Of a stretch of DNA of 15,874 bases, positions 1 through 7,380 are shown piece after piece. Location of the stretch: positions 1-15,874 of the forward strand of contig JBATWQ010000062.1 in the NCBI GenBank assembly GCA_049672765.1. Direction: 5' to 3'. Position numbers and translations under genes: made by a program. Position 1 is the first letter of the stretch. Each line of letters begins with the position of its first letter. This DNA comes from JAGQSZ01 sp049672765 (GTDB taxonomy: Bacteria > Actinomycetota > Acidimicrobiia > Acidimicrobiales > Microtrichaceae). The notes under the pieces were generated by a model. That model was not told the DNA's origin, searched no databases, and saw only the letters and a program-made list of their open reading frames with translations.

Positions 1-1
1 G

Positions 2-727
2 TCCAGAGGTGGCCTTCCCATCAACATCGTCGACTCATCAACGATGAAGCAGTCGAAGGTGCTCAGCCTGCTCCACGGTCCCGTCGACCTAGGGGAGCAT
101 CCGATTCCGGCGAACCCCCGCATCGAGGGCTACCCCGGCGTCGCCTGGGATCAGCACATGCTTCTGTTCGACACGGCAACCTGCAACTCACACGAGTTCT
201 TCCTCGTCAGGTCTCCCAACGCGCTAACCAACTTCTGGTGGGCCGACAGTGGCTATCGCCTGGACATGCGCTCCAACAAGGCCAACAAGGGATCCGCAGC
301 GGCATCAGGCTTCTCGATGCTCGCAGGTCTGGTCCGCTACGACGAGGTCGCCGCAGGCAGAATCGATCACGCCGTCGGATTCTCACTTCCCATCATTTCC
401 AACCTTCCGCCCGTCTGGCCGGCGACCGGAACCGACGGGAAATCCGACACTCCGAATGCGCCTCGGATGGGGATGATGTTCAGACTACGAGCCGATACCG
501 ACCTCAGCTCGATGGGTCCGACCGCCCGACTGATCGCCAAGGCGATGCAGACACACGGCGCGATCCTGTCGGACTCGAACCAGAGTGGCTTCGCCATCGG
601 TGGCGAGAACGACGACCGCTGGGACGACGCCGATCTGGCGACGCTCTCCAAGCTGACCGCATCCGACTTCGAGGTCATCGACCCGACGCCGATGAAGGTG
701 GCCGACGACAGCTACGCGATCCGCTGA
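2..727 (+). CDS. Unrecognised protein, 5'-truncated (C-terminal 241 residues)
   Basis: The reading frame is open to the left edge of the window, so the true start lies outside; the first in-frame ATG, at 44, falls mid-domain and is unlikely to be the start. The visible part is a single globular region rich in aromatic residues, glycine and aspartate, with no membrane segment. Recognisable stretches are an IEG segment, a DQHMLLFDTATC strand, a WWADSG...LDMRSN segment, GLVRYDEVAAGRIDHAVGF, a MGMMFRLRAD strand, and a C-terminal MQTHGAILSDSN followed by DDRWDD. From memory, this series resembles a widespread family of uncharacterised, usually secreted bacterial proteins found in actinomycetes and myxobacteria; I cannot name a function and do not assign one. 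Any signal peptide would lie upstream of the window. It ends 12 nt before the stop of the convergent cysS. That it is a real gene is well supported by the long frame and the family-like motifs; its role is unknown. Confidence 0.75.
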   Translation, partial: SRGGLPINIVDSSTMKQSKVLSLLHGPVDLGEHPIPANPRIEGYPGVAWDQHMLLFDTATCNSHEFFLVRSPNALTNFWWADSGYRLDMRSNKANKGSAAASGFSMLAGLVRYDEVAAGRIDHAVGFSLPIISNLPPVWPATGTDGKSDTPNAPRMGMMFRLRADTDLSSMGPTARLIAKAMQTHGAILSDSNQSGFAIGGENDDRWDDADLATLSKLTASDFEVIDPTPMKVADDSYAIR

Positions 728-739
728 ACCCCGGGTGGC

Positions 740-2101
740 TCAGGCCGGGCGCACCCGGGTGCCGTCGGCGGAGTCCTCGGCTACCCAGCCCGCCGCATGG
801 ATCTGGTCGCGCAGGTCATCGGCGGCGGCCCAGTCCTTGGCCGCACGAGCTTCGTCGCGCCGACGTGCGAGTGCTTCGATATCTGCGGGAACCGCCTCGT
901 CCTCGCCGTGCAACGACAGCCCTACCGCCCCCAGAATCTCGCTCAGCGCTGCCGATAGCGGAGCGGCCCCGGCGTTATCGCCATCGTCGAGTCGACGGTT
1001 TATATCAGTCACCAGACCGAAGATCTGTGCCGACACCGCGGGCGTATCCAGATCGTCATCCATCGCGGTGCGGAACGTGTCGATCGCCGCCCGGTCGGGT
1101 TCAACCGTGTCGAGGGTCACGACCCGTCGCGCCAGCGCATCGAGTCGGTCGAGCGCGTGCTCGGCCGCGGTGATGGTCGCTTCTGTTACCTCGACCGGCG
1201 AGCGATAGTGCGATCCGAGCACCAGCAGCCGATAGGCCCGGGGATCGTGCGTGGCGATCAGATCGACCAGGGTCGTGAAGTTGTTCAGCGACTTGGACAT
1301 CTTCTCACCGCCGACCTCGACGAACCCGTTGTGGACCCAGTGACCGGCAAACTCACGACCGAGCGCGACCGCCTGGGCCCGCTCGTTCTCGTGGTGGGGG
1401 AACGCCAGGTCGCGACCGCCGCCGTGCAGGTCGAAACCGTCTCCCAACAGGTCCAGGCTCATCACCACACACTCGGTGTGCCAGCCGGGGCGTCCATCTC
1501 CCCACGGTGAGGGCCACGACGGTTCCCCCGCCTTGGCCAACTTCCACAACGCGAAGTCGGACGGGTGACGCTTGGTCGACCCGCCGACCAGTGAACGTTC
1601 TCCCCCACCGACGAGCAGGTCGTCAAGAGACTGGTGCGACAGCAGCCCGTACCCATCGACCTTCTCCACCGACAGATAGACACCGTCGGCCGTCAGATAG
1701 GCGGCGTCGCGATCGACCAGCGCTCCGATCAGCGAAACCATGTCGTCCACATAGTCGGTTGCGTGGGGGTCATGGTCCGGGCGCATGACCCCGATCGCGT
1801 CCATCGCCCGGTACCAGACGTCCTCGAACTCCTTGGCGATGTCGCTGGCGTCGCGACTTTCGGACACTGCCCTCGCGATGATCTTGTCGTCGATATCGGT
1901 GATGTTCGACACGTAGGTCACCCTCTGACCCGACCAGATCAGGTACCGGCGCAGAACGTCGAATACCAGCGAAAACCGTCCGTGCCCCAAGTGCGGCGGA
2001 CCGTAGACGGTCGGCCCGCAGACGTACATGGAGACCTCGCCCGCCTTGCGGGTACTGAGCGGAGCCACCCGCCCAGTAGCGGTGTCGAAGAGTCGGATCA
2101 T
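740..2101 (-). CDS. cysS: Cysteinyl-tRNA synthetase
   Basis: Class Ia synthetase that charges tRNA-Cys with cysteine in the cytoplasm; 453 residues, the usual CysRS length. Visible motifs are the N-terminal MYVCGPTVYG with zinc ligand Cys28, the HIGH-type signature HLGH at 37-40, WHTEC with Cys201, HGGG..LAFPHHENE with His226 and Glu230 (the C/C/H/E zinc set of CysRS), and KMSKS at 257-261. After the catalytic core come the helical tRNA-binding region and a C-terminal RRDEARAAKDWAAADDLRDQI helix typical of CysS. That tail and the full length argue against the mycothiol ligase MshC, a shorter paralogue. I chose ATG 2101 over TTG 2110. The protein then begins MIRLFDT, as in other CysRS, and the TTG would lie inside the apparent -10 box TAGACT (2110-2115). 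No Shine-Dalgarno is seen, so the mRNA is probably leaderless. It is divergent from the degenerate-GGDEF gene and convergent with the gene ending at 727. Confidence 0.97.
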   Translation of the reverse strand: MIRLFDTATGRVAPLSTRKAGEVSMYVCGPTVYGPPHLGHGRFSLVFDVLRRYLIWSGQRVTYVSNITDIDDKIIARAVSESRDASDIAKEFEDVWYRAMDAIGVMRPDHDPHATDYVDDMVSLIGALVDRDAAYLTADGVYLSVEKVDGYGLLSHQSLDDLLVGGGERSLVGGSTKRHPSDFALWKLAKAGEPSWPSPWGDGRPGWHTECVVMSLDLLGDGFDLHGGGRDLAFPHHENERAQAVALGREFAGHWVHNGFVEVGGEKMSKSLNNFTTLVDLIATHDPRAYRLLVLGSHYRSPVEVTEATITAAEHALDRLDALARRVVTLDTVEPDRAAIDTFRTAMDDDLDTPAVSAQIFGLVTDINRRLDDGDNAGAAPLSAALSEILGAVGLSLHGEDEAVPADIEALARRRDEARAAKDWAAADDLRDQIHAAGWVAEDSADGTRVRPA

Positions 2102-2109
2102 GAGGTCCA

Positions 2110-2115
2110 AGTCTA
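2110..2115 (-). promoter_or_regulatory. Putative leaderless -10 box of cysS
   Basis: On the minus strand the sequence reads TAGACT, then 8 nt, then ATG at 2101, with no ribosome binding site between. A weak -35-like TTGGTC lies at 2132-2137 with a 16-nt spacer. Transcription would begin at or very near the A of the start codon. The assignment rests on consensus and spacing only. Confidence 0.5.
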
Positions 2116-2194
2116 CCGGTCGACGCGGGCGACCAATTCAGTGAAATAGCCCGTTCAATTCTCCCTGACGCGCCGCATTCGGGCGGTTGCTCCG

Positions 2195-2200
2195 TACCCT
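2195..2200 (+). promoter_or_regulatory. Putative leaderless -10 box of the degenerate-GGDEF gene
   Basis: TACCCT is followed by 7 nt and then GTG at 2208. This spacing puts the transcription start on the GTG and is the reason for choosing it over the in-frame TTG at 2187, which would lie upstream of the -10 box. No convincing -35 element is seen. Confidence 0.5.
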
Positions 2201-2207
2201 CAGTGGT

Positions 2208-3617
2208 GTGCTCTCCACTTCTCGTCCCGATCCGGACTCGTCGGCCGGTGGAAACTCCGACGGAACTCCCCCAACCAAATCCGCGGAGGCAACAGCCAAG
2301 GGATTCCACGCAGGCCTGGCCGGAACTGACCACGAAAGGACTTCGATCACCCGGGGGCAGCGGACGTCGAATGGCAGCGGTTCGCGCCGTGCCCGACATG
2401 GCGCAAGCGTCGTCGAACCTCGGCTTCCCGGGGCAGTTCCAGCGACGATCGCCAGCGTCGCAGCACCGGTCGTCGTCGCTGTGGTCGCTGTACTCGTCGG
2501 ACTTCCCGGCGCGGTGACGATCGCCCTGGTCGCGGCTGGATCGCTGGTCGCCGGTGTCATCACGACGTTCGGCGTAATCCGACCCTTGACCGAGATGACG
2601 GTCACCGCCGTGATCGACCGGAGCGACGTCGAGCAGACTCTGGCCGACGAGCGCTCGGTACAGCACTTCCGCGACCGACTCGATCGTGCGCTGCGGTCTT
2701 CCCAGAGCGAGCCGGCGACGATCGGAATCTGCCTCCGCGCCGTCAACGAGATCCTCCCCGAGTCCCAGGTGTCGCTGCTGCTCAACCTGCCCAACGAGCC
2801 GGTCATCGGTTGGCGGGTCAGTCTGGTCGAGGGTCGACTCAAGCCAGCGGTTCCGGTTCCCAACGCACCCACCTGTGTCGGGCTCGGGACGCTGAGCACA
2901 GCCGTTTCGTCGAGTTCGACGACACTCGACGCCTGTGGCCACCTGAGTAACGAAGGACACGACGTCTCGTCGGTGTGTATCCCGCTCTCACTCGGTGAGA
3001 GGACGCTCGGGGCGGTCTCGGCCACGAGCGCCCCCGGCGAGGTTCCCCCGCTCGAGTTGATCGAACGGGTCGAATGGGTAATCGAACGCGCCGCCGTGCG
3101 GGTCGCGGAACAGCGGCTGCAGCGCGGTCCGTCGGTTGCCGGTCGACCCGATCCCCTCACCGGCCTCCCCGGTCCGTCTGCTCTGCGACATCAACTGCGT
3201 GACCTGGTCAGAACCCTCTCGCCGTTCTGTGTGGCCATCGTCTCGATCGACTCCTTCGACGAAATTCGCTACCGCTCCGGTGAGGACGCGGCCGATCAGT
3301 CCCTGGGCCTTGTCGCCGACGCACTGTGTTCGACGGTGCGACCGGACGACCTTGTCTGTCGCATCGACGGTCCACGATTTGCAGTCGTGTTCGCCGACTG
3401 CACCGCACGCCAGGCCACCGCTGCGATGGAGCGCTTCCGCGAGTCGTTGGCACTGATGCTCGCGGCCGAGGGTCAGAGGCCGTTCACCTGCTCAGCGGGA
3501 CTCGTCGAATCACACCGGGCAACCTCGCTCGAATCACTGATCGAGCTGTCGGTCGATGCCTGCGCAGAAGCAGAGGCGGCCGGCGGAAACAGGGTCAACC
3601 AGTCCTTCGAACGCTGA
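2208..3617 (+). CDS. Membrane-anchored degenerate GGDEF protein, candidate c-di-GMP receptor
   Basis: A 469-residue protein in four parts. Residues 1-70 are low-complexity, rich in Ser, Gly, Thr and Arg. Residues about 80-123 form two closely spaced hydrophobic helices with only a short LPG turn between them. A mixed region at about 150-310 has the size and position of a GAF domain, inferred rather than recognised from a motif. The C-terminus is a GGDEF fold starting at DPLTGLPG. The signature GGDEF reads DGPRF (387-391), losing the first Gly and the Asp-Glu pair needed for diguanylate cyclase catalysis, so synthesis of c-di-GMP is unlikely. Four-letter RxxD, the product-binding inhibitory site, is intact as RPDD (378-381) at the correct distance of five residues. 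Membrane helices, a middle sensory-like domain and a dead GGDEF with an intact I-site recall PelD, a c-di-GMP receptor, though no pel genes are nearby. It is divergent from cysS and convergent with the SDR gene. Presence of a GGDEF fold is fairly sure; the receptor role is inference. Confidence 0.85.
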   Translation: MLSTSRPDPDSSAGGNSDGTPPTKSAEATAKGFHAGLAGTDHERTSITRGQRTSNGSGSRRARHGASVVEPRLPGAVPATIASVAAPVVVAVVAVLVGLPGAVTIALVAAGSLVAGVITTFGVIRPLTEMTVTAVIDRSDVEQTLADERSVQHFRDRLDRALRSSQSEPATIGICLRAVNEILPESQVSLLLNLPNEPVIGWRVSLVEGRLKPAVPVPNAPTCVGLGTLSTAVSSSSTTLDACGHLSNEGHDVSSVCIPLSLGERTLGAVSATSAPGEVPPLELIERVEWVIERAAVRVAEQRLQRGPSVAGRPDPLTGLPGPSALRHQLRDLVRTLSPFCVAIVSIDSFDEIRYRSGEDAADQSLGLVADALCSTVRPDDLVCRIDGPRFAVVFADCTARQATAAMERFRESLALMLAAEGQRPFTCSAGLVESHRATSLESLIELSVDACAEAEAAGGNRVNQSFER

Positions 3618-3634
3618 GCCGAACAGTCGGCAGC

Positions 3635-3717
3635 AGGCCCTGTTCCCTCAGGGGCCGGGCCGAACAGGGGCCGGGCCGAACAGGGGCCGGGCCGAACAGT
3701 CGAGAGAAACAGGGCCT
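3635..3717. terminator. Inverted repeat enclosing tandem repeats between convergent genes
   Basis: The arm AGGCCCTGTT (3635-3644) is perfectly complementary to AACAGGGCCT (3708-3717), enclosing 63 nt that are mostly the 16-bp tandem repeat. The right arm touches the stop codon of the dehydrogenase gene; the left arm begins 18 nt after the stop of the GGDEF gene. The position between convergent genes suggests a bidirectional transcription barrier. There is no T-run, so classical intrinsic termination is not certain. Confidence 0.45.
3649..3696 (+). repeat. Three perfect tandem copies of a 16-bp GC-rich unit
   Basis: The unit CAGGGGCCGGGCCGAA occurs three times without a mismatch (3649-3664, 3665-3680, 3681-3696) and is followed by CAG, the start of a fourth copy. 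The flanks share GCCGAACAGTCG at 3618-3629 and 3691-3702. On the plus strand the array gives six G-runs of three or four, separated alternately by CC and CCGAACA. This matches the usual G-quadruplex pattern of loops of 1-7 nt. The array is intergenic, and copy number could vary by slippage. Confidence 0.85.
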
Positions 3718-4539
3718 TCAGTTGAGGAAGTCGATCGGCTCGCGCCCGTCTCGGACGCGCTCCATCCTGTCCACCGCACCCCAGGCCACCTCGGGCTGGG
3801 GAAGTACCCAGAAGCGGTTCTCTGCGACAGCCTCAACCACCGCGTCCGCGACGGTAGACGCCTCGGCTCCGGCGTCGTTCCCAGCACGGATCTGCGCCGC
3901 CAGTTCCGCAACTTCGGGTGTCAGATGTTCGTGTGCGATCCCGGCCGCGGCCAACGAGTTGGCGGCCATCGGTGAGCGGATGTTTCCGGGACACACAACC
4001 GAAGCGTGAACGTGGGGAGCAATCCTGTTCAACTCGTGTCGCAGGGATTCCATCAGGCCCACGACGGCGTGTTTGGACGCGACGTAGGGCCCGAGCGCCG
4101 GTGTCGCCACAAGCCCGGCACCGGAGGCGACCGCGATGACGTGACCCGAATTGCGTTCGATCATTCCGGGCACGGCGGCCCGAACTCCGTGTAGTACCCC
4201 CCAGAAATTGACGTCCATCTGCAGCTTCCACTGTTCGAGCGGAATCTCCCAGACCATGCCGGGCAGGTAAACCCCGGCGTTGAGCACGCTGAGTCGAAGC
4301 TCCCCCAGATCCGATGCGGCGTCGATCAGTTCGCGATGGTGGGACTCCCGCTCGACTTCGCCGACTACGACCTCGACAGTCGTGCCGACAGGAAGCTCCT
4401 CGACGGCCCTCGCCAACGCTGCTGCGTCGCGATCGGCCAGCACCAGGGCGACGTCCTCGGTGGCCAGTCGACGGGCGATTGCCGAACCGATCCCTCCGCC
4501 TGCACCGGTCACGATCGCTACCGATCCGTTCAGCTTCAT
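3718..4539 (-). CDS. Short-chain dehydrogenase/reductase
   Basis: A classical SDR of 273 residues: a cytoplasmic NAD(P)-dependent oxidoreductase with a Rossmann fold. The cofactor motif TGAGGGIG is at 11-18. Asp36 at the end of the second strand favours NAD(H). NAG is at 87-89, and the catalytic tetrad is visible as Asn111, Ser139, Tyr152 and Lys156 (YVASK). PGNIRSP at 184-190 is the usual loop after strand six. The substrate cannot be told from sequence; relatives act on alcohols, steroids, sugars or acyl compounds. The ATG at 4539 is preceded by a GGGAG ribosome binding site about six bases upstream (plus-strand 4546-4550), and the Rossmann motif begins at the normal distance from it. It is divergent from valS, sharing a 68-nt intergenic region with back-to-back -10 boxes, and convergent with the degenerate-GGDEF gene. 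The C-terminus DGREPIDFLN looks complete. Confidence 0.93.
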   Translation of the reverse strand: MKLNGSVAIVTGAGGGIGSAIARRLATEDVALVLADRDAAALARAVEELPVGTTVEVVVGEVERESHHRELIDAASDLGELRLSVLNAGVYLPGMVWEIPLEQWKLQMDVNFWGVLHGVRAAVPGMIERNSGHVIAVASGAGLVATPALGPYVASKHAVVGLMESLRHELNRIAPHVHASVVCPGNIRSPMAANSLAAAGIAHEHLTPEVAELAAQIRAGNDAGAEASTVADAVVEAVAENRFWVLPQPEVAWGAVDRMERVRDGREPIDFLN

Positions 4540-4571
4540 TGGAACTCCCGTCGCTCGCCGTAACGGCTTCG

Positions 4572-4599
4572 AACGCTAGTGGGCACTGCGGATAGCGTT
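4572..4599. promoter_or_regulatory. Back-to-back -10 boxes forming an inverted repeat (SDR / valS)
   Basis: AACGCTA (4572-4578) and TAGCGTT (4593-4599) are perfect inverted repeats separated by 14 nt. Read on the plus strand, TAGCGT (4593-4598) is a TANNNT -10 box 9 nt before the valS ATG. Read on the minus strand, TAGCGT (4578-4573) is a -10 box 33 nt before the dehydrogenase ATG, which has its own ribosome binding site. Each -35 region would overlap the other -10 box, so the two promoters may compete. Alternatively the repeat is a protein-binding site. Confidence 0.45.
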
Positions 4600-4607
4600 G
4601 GGGCCGT

Positions 4608-7304
4608 ATGTCTGCCAATCCCCCCTCCCCCCGTCCCGTTCGCTCCGTTCCGAACAAGCCGACCGTGGACGGCCTGGAGGCCCGTTGGACCGAGACATGG
4701 TCGGCCGAGGACACCTACCGATTCGACCGCAGCGCCGAGCGTCCCGGTGTCTTCTCGATCGACACTCCCCCGCCGACCGCGTCGGGCTCGCTGCACGTCG
4801 GCCACGTCTTCAGCTACACCCACACCGACACCATCGCCAGGTTCCAACGGATGATGGGCATGGAAGTCTTCTACCCGATCGGTTGGGACGACAACGGCCT
4901 GCCCACCGAGCGCCGCGTCGAGAACTACTACGGCGTCCTCTGCGAGCCGACGCTGCCCTACGTCGAAGGTTTTCGACCACCGGCAGAGCCTGCCAAGGAG
5001 CGCAGGGACTTCGTTCCGATCTCGCGACTCAACTTCATCGAACTCTGTCAGGAGCTTCTCGTCGACGACGAGTTGGCCTTCGAGGAACTCTTCAAGCGGC
5101 TCGGGTTATCCATCGACTGGAGCCTGCAGTACACCACCATCAGCGAGTCCACCCGTCGAGTTTCACAGCGGGCCTTCCTGCACAACCTGGCTCGCGGTGA
5201 GGCCTATTCGAGCGAGGCACCGTCGCTGTGGGACGTGACGTTCCAGACAGCTGTCGCGCAGGCCGAGCTCGAGGACCGCGAGCGCCCCGGCGCGTTCCAC
5301 AAGATTGCCTTCAAGGCGCCGGACGGAACCGACGTCATCATCGACACGACCCGACCCGAGCTACTCGTCAGCTGTGTCGCCCTGGTCGCGCATCCAAGCG
5401 ACGAGCGCTACCAGCCAATGTTCGGTTCGACGGTGACCACTCCCATTTTCGGAGTCGAAGTTCCTGTCCTGGCCCACGAACTGGCCGAGCCCGACAAGGG
5501 AACCGGCATCGCCATGATCTGCACCTTCGGTGACACGACCGACGTCACATGGTGGCGCGAACTCGACCTGCCGTCACGAGCTGTTATTGGACGGGACGGG
5601 CGTTTCGCCGAGGAGACACCGCACTGGATCGACAGCGAATCCGGTCAGAAGGCCTACGCCCGGATCGCCCGCAAGGCGGCCGGGGGCGCCCGCGACCAGA
5701 TGGTCGAGCTGCTCCAGGAGTCTGGCGACCTGCACGGCGAGATCCGCAAGATCCAGCATCAGGTCAAGTTCTTCGAAAAGGGCGACAAGCCCCTGGAGAT
5801 CATCACCTCGCGTCAGTGGTACATCCGCAACGGCGGACGGTCAGAGGAACTGCGCAACACCCTCATCGAGCGTGGCGGGCAGCTCGAGTGGCATCCCGGC
5901 TACATGCAGCACCGCTACGACAACTGGGTCGGCGGCCTCAACGGCGACTGGCTCGTCTCGCGCCAGCGCTACTTCGGGGTTCCGTTTCCGCTGTGGTACC
6001 GCCTGGACGGCGACGGCAACCCCGACTACGACGCCCCCATCACCCCGGACGAGTCGATCCTGCCGATCGACCCGCAGTCGCAGTGCCCCGAGGGTTTCAC
6101 CGAGGACCAGCGCGGCGCTCCCGGCGGATTCGTCGGCGACCCCGACGTCATGGACACCTGGGCGACGTCGTCGCTCACCCCGCAGGTCGCGACCCGCTGG
6201 GGCGACGACGGGGACCTGTTCTCCCGCACCTTCCCGATGGACATGCGACCCCAGGGTCACGACATCATCCGCACGTGGCTGTTCTCGACGATGGTCCGCA
6301 GCAACTACGAGCACCAGAGCGCACCTTGGCGCCACGCCGCGCTGTCGGGCTGGATCCTCGACCCCGACCGCAAGAAGATGTCGAAGTCGAAGGGCAACGT
6401 CGTCGTCCCAACCCATTTATTGGAGGCACACGGCTCCGATGGTGTGCGCTACTGGGCCGCCTCGGCCAGGCCCGGGACCGACACGACGTTCGACGAGTCG
6501 CAAATGAAGGTCGGACGTCGTCTGGCAATCAAGTTGTTGAACGCGTCCAAGTTCGTCCTGTCCTTCGGGGTCGACGAACTGGGTGCCGTGGGCGACGAGG
6601 TCGCGCTCGACAAGATCACCGAACCGATCGATCTGGCGATGATCACCAAACTCGCCGATCTCGTTGCCGGTGCAACTACAGCGTTTGAGGCCTTCGACTA
6701 CGCACGGGCGCTCGAACACACCGAGGCGTTCTTCTGGAGCTTCTGCGACGACTACCTGGAGTTGGTCAAGACCCGCGCCTACGGGGTCCGGATCGACCCC
6801 GGGGTCTCAAATGCGTCGGGGTCAGCACCCGATGTGTCGAGATCGGCGGCCGGTACAGACTCTGCGGATGCCATGGGACCTTCGGCGGAGGCGACGGCGT
6901 CGGCCCGATCGGCGCTCGCTATCGCCCTCTCAACGCTGCACCGACTCTTCGCTCCCTTCCTTCCCTTCACGGCCGAAGAGGCCTGGTCATGGTGGATGGA
7001 CGGGTCGGTGCACCGGACAACCTGGCCAACCGTTGACGAGTTCGGTGCCCTCGCGTCGAAGGGCGACCCGGCGGCGCTCGACCTGGCAGCCGAGGTTCTG
7101 TCCTCGCTGCGCGGCGCCAAGTCTGCTGCCAAGGTTCGGATGGGATCGGACATCCGCTCGGCGATCATCCGAGACACGCCCGAACGGCTGGAACTGTTCG
7201 CCACCGTCTCATCCGACGTGGCTCTCGCAGGCAAGGTCACCTCGATGTCGACCGAGAACGCAGAGTCCTATTCGGTCGACACAACCATCGACCCGCCCGA
7301 CTGA
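4608..7304 (+). CDS. valS: Valyl-tRNA synthetase
   Basis: Class Ia synthetase that charges tRNA-Val and edits mischarged threonyl-tRNA; 898 residues. The Rossmann start PPPTASGSLHVGH carries the HIGH signature at 63-66, followed by SYTHTDTIARFQRM and YPIGWDDNGLPTERRVENYYG, the pattern of the type 2 ValRS group that includes actinomycete enzymes. The CP1 editing region follows, with DTTRPELL..CVALVAHPSDERY. KMSKS is at 590-594 in LDPDRKKMSKSKGN. The anticodon-binding helices follow, with FAPFLPFTAEEAWSWW. It ends without the long C-terminal coiled-coil arm of many bacterial ValRS. A Ser/Ala-rich stretch at about 735-765 looks like an insertion between helices of the anticodon domain. ATG 4608 is preceded by a TAGCGT -10 box and no ribosome binding site, suggesting leaderless translation. 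It converges on the PH-domain gene through a hairpin. ValRS rather than IleRS or LeuRS is judged from the HVGH and ENYYG context. Confidence 0.95.
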   Translation: MSANPPSPRPVRSVPNKPTVDGLEARWTETWSAEDTYRFDRSAERPGVFSIDTPPPTASGSLHVGHVFSYTHTDTIARFQRMMGMEVFYPIGWDDNGLPTERRVENYYGVLCEPTLPYVEGFRPPAEPAKERRDFVPISRLNFIELCQELLVDDELAFEELFKRLGLSIDWSLQYTTISESTRRVSQRAFLHNLARGEAYSSEAPSLWDVTFQTAVAQAELEDRERPGAFHKIAFKAPDGTDVIIDTTRPELLVSCVALVAHPSDERYQPMFGSTVTTPIFGVEVPVLAHELAEPDKGTGIAMICTFGDTTDVTWWRELDLPSRAVIGRDGRFAEETPHWIDSESGQKAYARIARKAAGGARDQMVELLQESGDLHGEIRKIQHQVKFFEKGDKPLEIITSRQWYIRNGGRSEELRNTLIERGGQLEWHPGYMQHRYDNWVGGLNGDWLVSRQRYFGVPFPLWYRLDGDGNPDYDAPITPDESILPIDPQSQCPEGFTEDQRGAPGGFVGDPDVMDTWATSSLTPQVATRWGDDGDLFSRTFPMDMRPQGHDIIRTWLFSTMVRSNYEHQSAPWRHAALSGWILDPDRKKMSKSKGNVVVPTHLLEAHGSDGVRYWAASARPGTDTTFDESQMKVGRRLAIKLLNASKFVLSFGVDELGAVGDEVALDKITEPIDLAMITKLADLVAGATTAFEAFDYARALEHTEAFFWSFCDDYLELVKTRAYGVRIDPGVSNASGSAPDVSRSAAGTDSADAMGPSAEATASARSALAIALSTLHRLFAPFLPFTAEEAWSWWMDGSVHRTTWPTVDEFGALASKGDPAALDLAAEVLSSLRGAKSAAKVRMGSDIRSAIIRDTPERLELFATVSSDVALAGKVTSMSTENAESYSVDTTIDPPD

Positions 7305-7320
7305 GCCGGCCCCGACAGGA

Positions 7321-7354
7321 TGCGCAGGCGGAGCCTCAGGTCGCCGCCTGCGCA
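7321..7354. terminator. Bidirectional hairpin terminator after valS
   Basis: TGCGCAGGCGG (7321-7331) and CCGCCTGCGCA (7344-7354) form a perfect 11-bp stem with a 12-nt loop. It sits between the valS stop (7304) and the stop of the convergent PH-domain gene (7381), so it could end transcripts from both sides. There is no clear T-run on the plus strand, so it may be rho-assisted or a simple barrier. Confidence 0.6.
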
Positions 7355-7380
7355 GCGCCCTTCTACATGCGCACGCACTT

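Noticed and set aside
740..2101. Possibility that the cysS gene is the mycothiol ligase mshC.
   Set aside because: The protein has full CysRS length with the C-terminal tRNA-binding helices that MshC lacks.
1770..2960. A minus-strand frame of 396 codons across cysS and the GGDEF gene.
   Set aside because: It covers two real genes and their intergenic region, has shadow-like composition, and shows no domain.
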